From Sesamum alatum (lineage: Eukaryota > Streptophyta > Magnoliopsida > Lamiales > Pedaliaceae): DNA of 64,000 bases. Of the stretch, positions 58,201-64,000 are shown piece by piece. Both the position numbers and the translations under genes were made by a program. The stretch's first letter is position 1, and each line of letters begins with the position of its first letter. Location: contig JACGWO010000002.1 of assembly GCA_034509735.1 (NCBI GenBank), positions 28,629,636 through 28,693,635 on the forward strand. The letters are read 5' to 3'. The notes under the pieces are model-generated. The model searched no databases. It saw nothing but the letters and a program-made list of their open reading frames with translations, and was not told the DNA's origin.

Positions 58201-59264
58201 TATGACTTCGTCAAAAATGAATCCGACCCTTGTGTATACAAAAAGGTCAGTGGGAGCTCTATAGCGTTCCTAGTGCTTTATGTGGATGACATTCTACTCA
58301 TAGGTAATGACGTTAGAATGTTGGGTGACACAAAAGCATGGTTATCAATCCAGTTTTCCATGAAGGATTTGGGTGAAGCTTCCTACATCCTAGGCATCCA
58401 GATTGTCAGGGACAGATCTAAAAGGATGTTAGGGCTAACCTAAAACTCGTATATAGAGAAAGTCCTGAAAAGATTTCAAATGGACAACTCCAAACGAGTA
58501 TTCCTTCCCATGAGGCATGGGATCAAGTTATCCAAGAAACAGTCCCCGCAGACTGATGAGGAACTTGAAAGGATGAAGGTCATCCCCTATGCTTCTGCCG
58601 TAGGTAGCATCCAATATGCGGTTCACTGCACCAGACCTGACATTGCTTACGCTTTGAGTGTAACAAGCAGATATCAGCCTTGTACAGGAGAGGCACATTG
58701 GAATGCTAGTAAGGGCATCCTTAAGTACCTGAGGAGGACTAAGAAAATGTTCCTAGTCTATGGCAATGGAGAACTCATTCTGGAAGGCTTTAGCGACGCT
58801 AGCTTCCAGTCTGATGATGATGATGTCAAGTCTCAATCGGGTTATGTATTCAGGCTCAATGGAGGAGTAGTGGCTTGGAAAAGTTCCAAGCAAGCAACCA
58901 CTGCTGATTCCACCACTGAGGCCGAATACATAGCAGCTTCAGAAGCTGCCAAGGAAGCGGTCTGGATGAGAAACTACATCCAAGAGTTGGGTGTGGTGCC
59001 TAGCATCGCCGAGCCCATTATCATCTTTTGTGACAACAACGGTGCAATAGCGCAAGCAAAGGAACCGAGATCTCATCACCGTTCCAAACACATTCTTAGA
59101 CGCAACCATCTTCTAAGAGAAATGGTAGGAAGAGGTGACGTTCGGATGGACCGAGCAACTCAGCAGACAACACAGCAGATCCGCTGACAAAGCCTATGTC
59201 GCAGAGCGCTCATACACAACATCTTGAGAAGATGGGGATTAGACATATGGGTGATTGGCTTTAA
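55266..59264 (+). pseudogene. Copia gag-pol of element D, several lesions
   Basis: The start codon is at 55266 (MSENPLSTIL). A small deletion near 55510-55530 shifts gag. A long frame (55526-57835) then covers gag end, CCHC knuckle (CINCREKGHWKMEC), protease DTG near 56146, pre-integrase and integrase. A one-base insertion near 57770 ends it. RT follows with TAG at about 58095, a 16-bp deletion near 58172, YVDD at 58279-58290 and TAA at about 58441. RNase H is open from 58480 to a one-base deletion near 59155. The integrase position that carries the TAG in B is an intact Tyr here. Confidence 0.93.
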
Positions 59265-59279
59265 GGTCAAGTGGGAGAT

Positions 59280-61255
59280 TGTTAGAATAGGTGACCATGT
59301 AGCCAATCTTGGCAGGCAAAATGTAACCTATGTCTAGACAATTTCAGGGATTTGATAAATTATTAATGAATAAGAAGTGATATTCATTTTGGCATTACTT
59401 TGTTTGTGTTCACTTTATCTGCTTTATACTTATCTGTTCACTATGCAAACAAAGCCCACGGACTGAAAATGTATTTCGGGGACTGGGACTACGCTTGGAG
59501 GTAGGTCCATGAAATCAGTCCAGCCGAAGCAGTCCGGAAATCTCCAAGTCAAGGAATCTCGAAAATCGGTACCGAGATTTTCCTTGAGACTTGCACTAAG
59601 CATCTGTTGTCGTATTTCATCGACGGATGACGAAGGTCGTCTGAGCAATGTTAGTGGGTTAGCCTGCTGGGGAGCAGCTGACTGAGGTGACTCACGGGAA
59701 CTGTCTTACGGAGGACCTTGAGTAGGGTTGGCTAGGTATGACGTGTGTTCCCGGTTTCAATAGTACAGGTCAAGTCCTCTGACTTGAGGAACTGCTAAGT
59801 TTACCTGTACATCAGGGTTGTATCTTAGATATGGTGAGAGATTGCCAAATAACACTTGAGTAGTCATAAGTCATGTCTAGTGCAACTCCGGTGTACAGAG
59901 TGACAGTAGTTTCCAAGAAAGGATCTGTCTCTTGTCAAAAGACATTGACAATTGAGTCTCACATATACTCTGTGTCTTGTCCCTAAAATCTGTGGCCACA
60001 GTAACTGAACAGAAGGGAAGGTTTCCCTTGCGACGTTTAGTAAAGGACAGACCGACACTTAGGTCCAAAATGGGTACCTGCATTTTCCGTGCCCTAGACC
60101 CTAAGTAGTGAGACCGTAGATGGAAGGAGAAGTGTACTGTTAGAGCCTAAATATTCATCCCCGTAATTTCACCTAGTCTCTAGTGCCATGGACCGTTGCT
60201 AGATGGCCACCCATGGTAACGGGCGGATTTTAGGAATCCGACCAAGTCTAGCTGAAAGGTGAACCTAAAGAGTCACACACAATCCGCACACATTAAGTAT
60301 TTCATTTAGAATTAAATATTTGGAGAAATGGAATGATTAAATTGGATTTAATCGGGTCCTTAATTTTCTTGGAAAGAATTAATTCCTTTTATTAGATAAA
60401 AGGGATTTATCTAATAAATTAGATTTATTAGAAAATTAATTTAATGGGCTTAGAATAAATATTTATATTTATTATATTTATTTATTGCCCTTGGAATATT
60501 TAAATAGGTTTTAAATATTCCATTAAATTAAATTAATGGTTGAGATTAAAAGGAGAGATGGATGGCTAGGATTAATTTGACTAAATCAAATTACGACTTT
60601 GACTAGGATTTTGACCTAGTCAAAATCCTAGTCAAATTAGTCTTCTAGAGTTGGAGCTTGAAGAAGATTAAACTCCTCCTCAATATATAGTCCTAGCCCC
60701 TCACCGTAAGAGAGATGATGATAATTTCAACACACACACACACACACACAACTCGTGTGCCTCTCCCTCTCTCTCGTCCGCCACTCTCTTTCTCTTCCCA
60801 AGAATTGTTCTTTTGTGTTAACAATTGAACAAAAAGGAGGATTAATCCCGTTAAGTAATAACGTGTGATTGATCCGTCCTCTCCAAATAATATACACTTG
60901 TTCATTCGCTAACACGAAGTAGAAGATACGTGAGCGGATTGCGTGTCAAAATTTGGAGGATCTCACATACGAGATTTTGGAGCAAATCGGGGAACAACGC
61001 GAGTACTAGTTAGAAGACGAAAACAACAAATCGGTAGGTCTCTTTTAAATTTTCATCTCCTTTTTCTTTTCAAAGCCTATGGCCTCCATGATTGCTTGTA
61101 TGTCTTTAATTCATGAGATACACCAAACACCCGGGAACTTCAAGGGTACACTCCTTGAACGTGTTTTTTATTTTACGTATAAAGCATGTTTAAATTCTGT
61201 AATTTAAATTTATACCGCGCTTCCGCATTCGCGCTATTTCCCGGGACGATCCACA
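59280..61255 (+). repeat. 3' LTR of copia D, end lost
   Basis: It starts TGTTAGAATAGG after the polypurine tract AAGTGGGAGAT (59269-59279). The match runs to GGGACGATCCACA at 61255; the last ~10 bases up to TTTCA are missing and gypsy G sequence begins at once. This points to a deletion across the LTR end that also removed gypsy sequence. Confidence 0.9.
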
Positions 61256-63658
61256 CGCCTATCCCAGGCTTTCATGTTGCTGACCCTTTTTATGGTGATG
61301 CGGATAGGCTTAGGAGGGATAAAGCCAAGACCCACACGTTAATCTGCGATTACATGTCCTTTTTCCTTTAACATTTCTTGAGTGCCATTGAGTCCATGGA
61401 GCTTTTTGTCGATGGCTTCGGGAGGAAGCTTTCCAAGGGCTAATCTTTCTTGTGGATTATACCCGGCTGTAACAAGCAGTTTGAAGGCCTTAGGATCATA
61501 TCCTTCTTCATATATGGCCAACGTCTCATGTTCCTTGTCTTCTTCTTAGGTCGAGGAAACAAATCCTTTAAGTGGCGGCTTCGATGGTTGCTTTACGCTT
61601 ATCTGAGTCAATGGTAGAGTCAGGCTATTTGAAAATTCAGTGTTCATGGTGGGTAACTCATTTTTCCTCATGCTTCGATCATCATGTGACTTTGATTTTT
61701 CTGAGGGCAAAATCTCTTTTCCTCTTTTGGCAGTTTCGACATAGTACTTGGCGTCGGCGAAGTGCGACTCAGCTTCGGTAAAAGGCTTGGTATCACCGAG
61801 TACTCTTTTCACTATGCCATTGCGGCAGTATTTGAAGCATTAATGCCATGTTGAGGGGACCATAGAATTTTTATGCAACCAAGGGCGGCCGAGAAGCATG
61901 TTGTAAGAAGTCTTGGCATCTATAACATGAAATAGTGCGGTATCAGAGGAATCTTCCTTTTCAGATAGCACGTCCTCATTGATCGCAGTATCGTTCTCAT
62001 GTGTGGTATTGCAGGAGGCTTCACTATCAAAAGACCCAAACTTGACCGCGGTCACATTTGTTGTTGCGGTATCTTCTTCAAGAGAGATTTACCTTCGCGA
62101 GCTAACTGCATAACCCTCTTTTTGAACACAAAGCAACCTTGTATTGAATGCCCAACTAAACGATGGTATTTGCAGTATTTTGGGTCATCTGTTCGTTCCG
62201 CTTCTTCAGGTCATTTTGCTTCGGGTAATTCGATGAGTTTAGCTTCCAATAAGTCATCAAATGTGCCAAGGGACATCAGAATCAAGGAAAGGATATTGCT
62301 TTGCTTGCATTTCTTTCAAAGTTAATTTTCTTTGCGGTCTCTCATAAAGAGCGCTTTGCTTCGGGGTAATGTTGTCTTTTGTTGAGCTCCTAAGCTTGAA
62401 TGGTGCTACATTCACTGCCATTGATTCCTTGTTTTGAGATTTTGAAAAAGTTTTGCCCCCTTTCTTGATTTCTTGTCTTTCCTTGATTATGCGGGGTTCT
62501 TGGACAGGTGCCCCTTCCACTCCACTCGCTGCCATACTATCTCCATATCATGTGCTCGAGTGGCTAAATCTTCAAATGATCTGGGTATGATCCCTTGAAG
62601 AATATACCGAAGACCCCAGTGCATCCCTTTAATACACATCTCAATCGCGGAAGCTTTAGATAATCGATCTTTGCAGTTGAGGCTCAGATTCCTCCACCTG
62701 TTTATATAATCGATGACTGGCTCATCCTTCCATTGATGGGAATTTGTAAGCTCAATCATGCTGACAGTGCGATGAGTGCTATAGAAGCGGTTCAGAAATT
62801 CTTGCCCTAGTTGTTCCCATCCACCAATTGAACCAGCCTCCAAATCAGTATACCAGTCAAATGCATTCCCTTTTAGTGATCGGACGAACTGCTTGACTAG
62901 GTCATCTCCATATGTTCCAGCGTTGTTTCATGTTTCGACGAAGTGAGCGACGTGCTGCTTAGGATTGCCTTTGCCGTCAAATTGTTGGAACTTTGGTGGT
63001 TGGTAGCCCATCGGCATCTTTAAGCTGTCAATTCTTGGAGTGTAGGGCTTGGAGTAAGTAAAGGATGACTTGAGCTTCCCTAAATCTTGCTCCTGATGGT
63101 CCATTAGATGAATTCTTTCAACTTGTCTACAGGAATCAATCCATCAGACGAGACTTGAAGCTCTTTTGCAGGTTTATCTTTCCTGGTATAATTCTCCTTT
63201 GTGGATGTTTCCACTTCATCATGAGCCTCGACTTGTTTTCCCCGGATTTGGCTTGTGTCAACGTTGTATGGCTTGTTGATCAACCCAGCAATTTGGGCAT
63301 CTTGCTCTTGGACATGCTTGGCGAGTCCCTCGATAGCTCTTCTCATGCTTGCAATCTTCTCTTCTAAGTTTGTGGCATTCGTCACCATAACCGGGGTCAC
63401 ATTCGTTGTGAAGGAGTAGTTAGACACGGAGAGAGGAGAGGATGGAGGAGATTTATCTTCGTCATCTTCACTTGCATGGCTAGGTATGAAGGCCTTCTTT
63501 TGAGCAGTCTCAATCGGAGGAGTCATCTGGGAAGGTTCTTTAAGTTTCTTTGACATGCTTCTCGTAGTAACACCGAGACTCTTGGTACTTGAACTTGAAG
63601 ACTTCGATGTGGCAAGTTTGAAGTTCACCGTCTTCACAGCTTTTCCTTGAGTGTCCAT
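61256..63658 (-). pseudogene. Gypsy G gag, protease and start of RT
   Basis: The probable gag start codon is at 63658 (MDTQGKAVKTVNF), the first after the PBS. The N-terminal part (to 63104) includes VTTRSMSKKLKEPS and a helical stretch. After a stop, gag continues with a retrotransposon-gag domain ([16 protein letters not shown] near 62820, [19 protein letters not shown] near 62705) and [12 protein letters not shown] sequence. The protease region ends in [19 protein letters not shown] (about 61900-61845). A linker and the pre-RT stretch follow (RLALGKLPPEAIDKKLHGLN, about 61461-61402), and the sequence is cut at 61256. Several stops and frameshifts are present. Confidence 0.87.
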
Positions 63659-63707
63659 CAAAATAATTCTGATTTTGTTGAAGGGAAGAGATGAGAGGTA
63701 GAGAGGT

Positions 63708-63728
63708 CCCACTGGGCGTGCCAAAATT
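63708..63728 (-). other. Primer-binding region of gypsy G
   Basis: The minus strand reads AATTTTGGCACGCCCAGTGG directly after the LTR end CA. The GGCACGCCCAGTGGGAC-type sequence is typical of plant gypsy elements at this place. I did not assign the tRNA. Confidence 0.7.
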
Positions 63729-64000
63729 TGTAAACAAATTTTCGTGTTCCTTTGAATTTAACGAAACAAGAAAATAGTACAAATAAATTTCTTCAATTGA
63801 TTGTATATTTGTGGGTGCGAAATCTCTACTTGAAACCTCTGATTCTTCTCTTCAAGAACATGATCTTTGATTTCGGCAACTTCGGAGGTGAAACTTGACG
63901 TTTGATCTCCTTCGACGTTGACTCTGACTTTGAATAACGTTAATTCTGGGGTCGTTGACTTGTTCCCGGATTAAACTCTATAAATTTGAAGATATTTGAC
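63729..64000 (-). repeat. 5' LTR of gypsy G, partial
   Basis: The last ~270 bp of the LTR are present, ending CA at 63729. They match 27198-27470 of the solo LTR and, from TTGATTTCGGCAAC on, the 3' LTR at 29586. The remainder lies beyond the window. Confidence 0.87.

Larger units (their letters stand above)
47815..61255 (+). mobile_element. Copia element D with nested LTRs in its 5' LTR
   Basis: The proposed extent is a 5' LTR (47815-48973 plus 50955-51358) interrupted by a solo LTR and by a minus-strand LTR, then leader (53344-55265), gag-pol (55266-59264), polypurine tract (59269-59279) and 3' LTR (59280-61255). Both LTRs share the GTAGCCAATCTTGG start. The end of the 5' LTR, the PBS and the first part of the leader are missing. 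The pairing of 5' and 3' LTR is inference, since no matching TSD survives. Confidence 0.65.
29586..64000 (-). mobile_element. Tat-like Ty3/gypsy element G, split by copia insertions
   Basis: Minus-strand parts in order are the 5' LTR (63729 to past the window), PBS (63708-63728), gag-protease-RT start (63658-61256), integrase (38297-38231 with a second copy at 47814-47748, then 36253-35571), an antisense PMD gene (32339-35148), a polypurine tract (30386-30394) and the 3' LTR (30383-29586, end missing). RT, RNase H and the integrase N-terminus are lost between 61256 and 47814. An extra ORF between pol and 3' LTR is known in the Tat lineage. Assigning left and right parts to one element is inference, supported by shared LTR sequence, orientation and order. 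Confidence 0.78.

Overview
This is plant nuclear DNA from a gene-poor, retrotransposon-dense region. The evidence is Ty1/copia and Ty3/gypsy polyproteins of plant type, initiator-Met-tRNA primer sites (TGGTATCAGAGC), a plant L1-type LINE, a Harbinger-like MITE and a plant mobile domain (PMD) gene. I cannot name the species; a flowering plant is certain enough, a eudicot only a guess. I see no tRNA, rRNA, CRISPR array or convincing intact host gene. Nearly all coding sequence is decayed transposon sequence.

Layout. (1) 1-22087: head-to-tail array of one copia family on the minus strand. Each unit has a ~1.98-kb LTR starting TGTTAGAATAGG, a PBS, a long leader with a very GC-rich block, then gag-pol. 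Reading leftwards: LTR and truncated unit A3 (22087-16304), a leader scrap, LTR and truncated unit A2 (16247-9888), unit A without a 5' LTR (9887-4040), then an LTR (4039-1279, carrying a MITE) that is both the 3' LTR of A and the 5' LTR of a further unit leaving the window. (2) 22088-24098: plus-strand copia fragment C and a diverged LTR scrap. (3) 24099-25520: LINE with an inverted 5' part. (4) 26575-29585: old copia E of another family, its gag split by a gypsy solo LTR with target-site duplication (TSD) GATGC. (5) 29586-64000: one minus-strand Tat-like Ty3/gypsy element G (5' LTR, PBS, gag, protease and start of RT at the right; integrase end, an oppositely oriented PMD/coiled-coil gene, polypurine tract and 3' LTR at the left). 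(6) 36254-61255: copia elements nested inside G. These are a solo LTR with TSD CTGGG, element B (39915-47747), element D (47815-61255), a solo LTR inside the 5' LTR of D (TSD ATTTA), and a further minus-strand LTR.

How the parts relate. Copia units encode gag, protease, integrase, RT and RNase H as one polyprotein. B is the best preserved, with one nonsense codon and one frameshift; A, A2, A3, C and D are more damaged. Copia insertions destroyed G, whose RT, RNase H and integrase N-terminus are missing. A ~3.66-kb block is present on both sides of B, which records a tandem duplication followed by LTR-LTR recombination.

The least ordinary signals are the structured copia leader (GC block with repeated CAGAC/GTCTG stem-loops, a telo-box hairpin, and paired CACGASTCGTG palindromes at a fixed 79-81-bp spacing), the clustering of element breakpoints inside that GC block, and the antisense PMD gene of G, which seems to have its own TATA box, splice sites and poly(A) signal.
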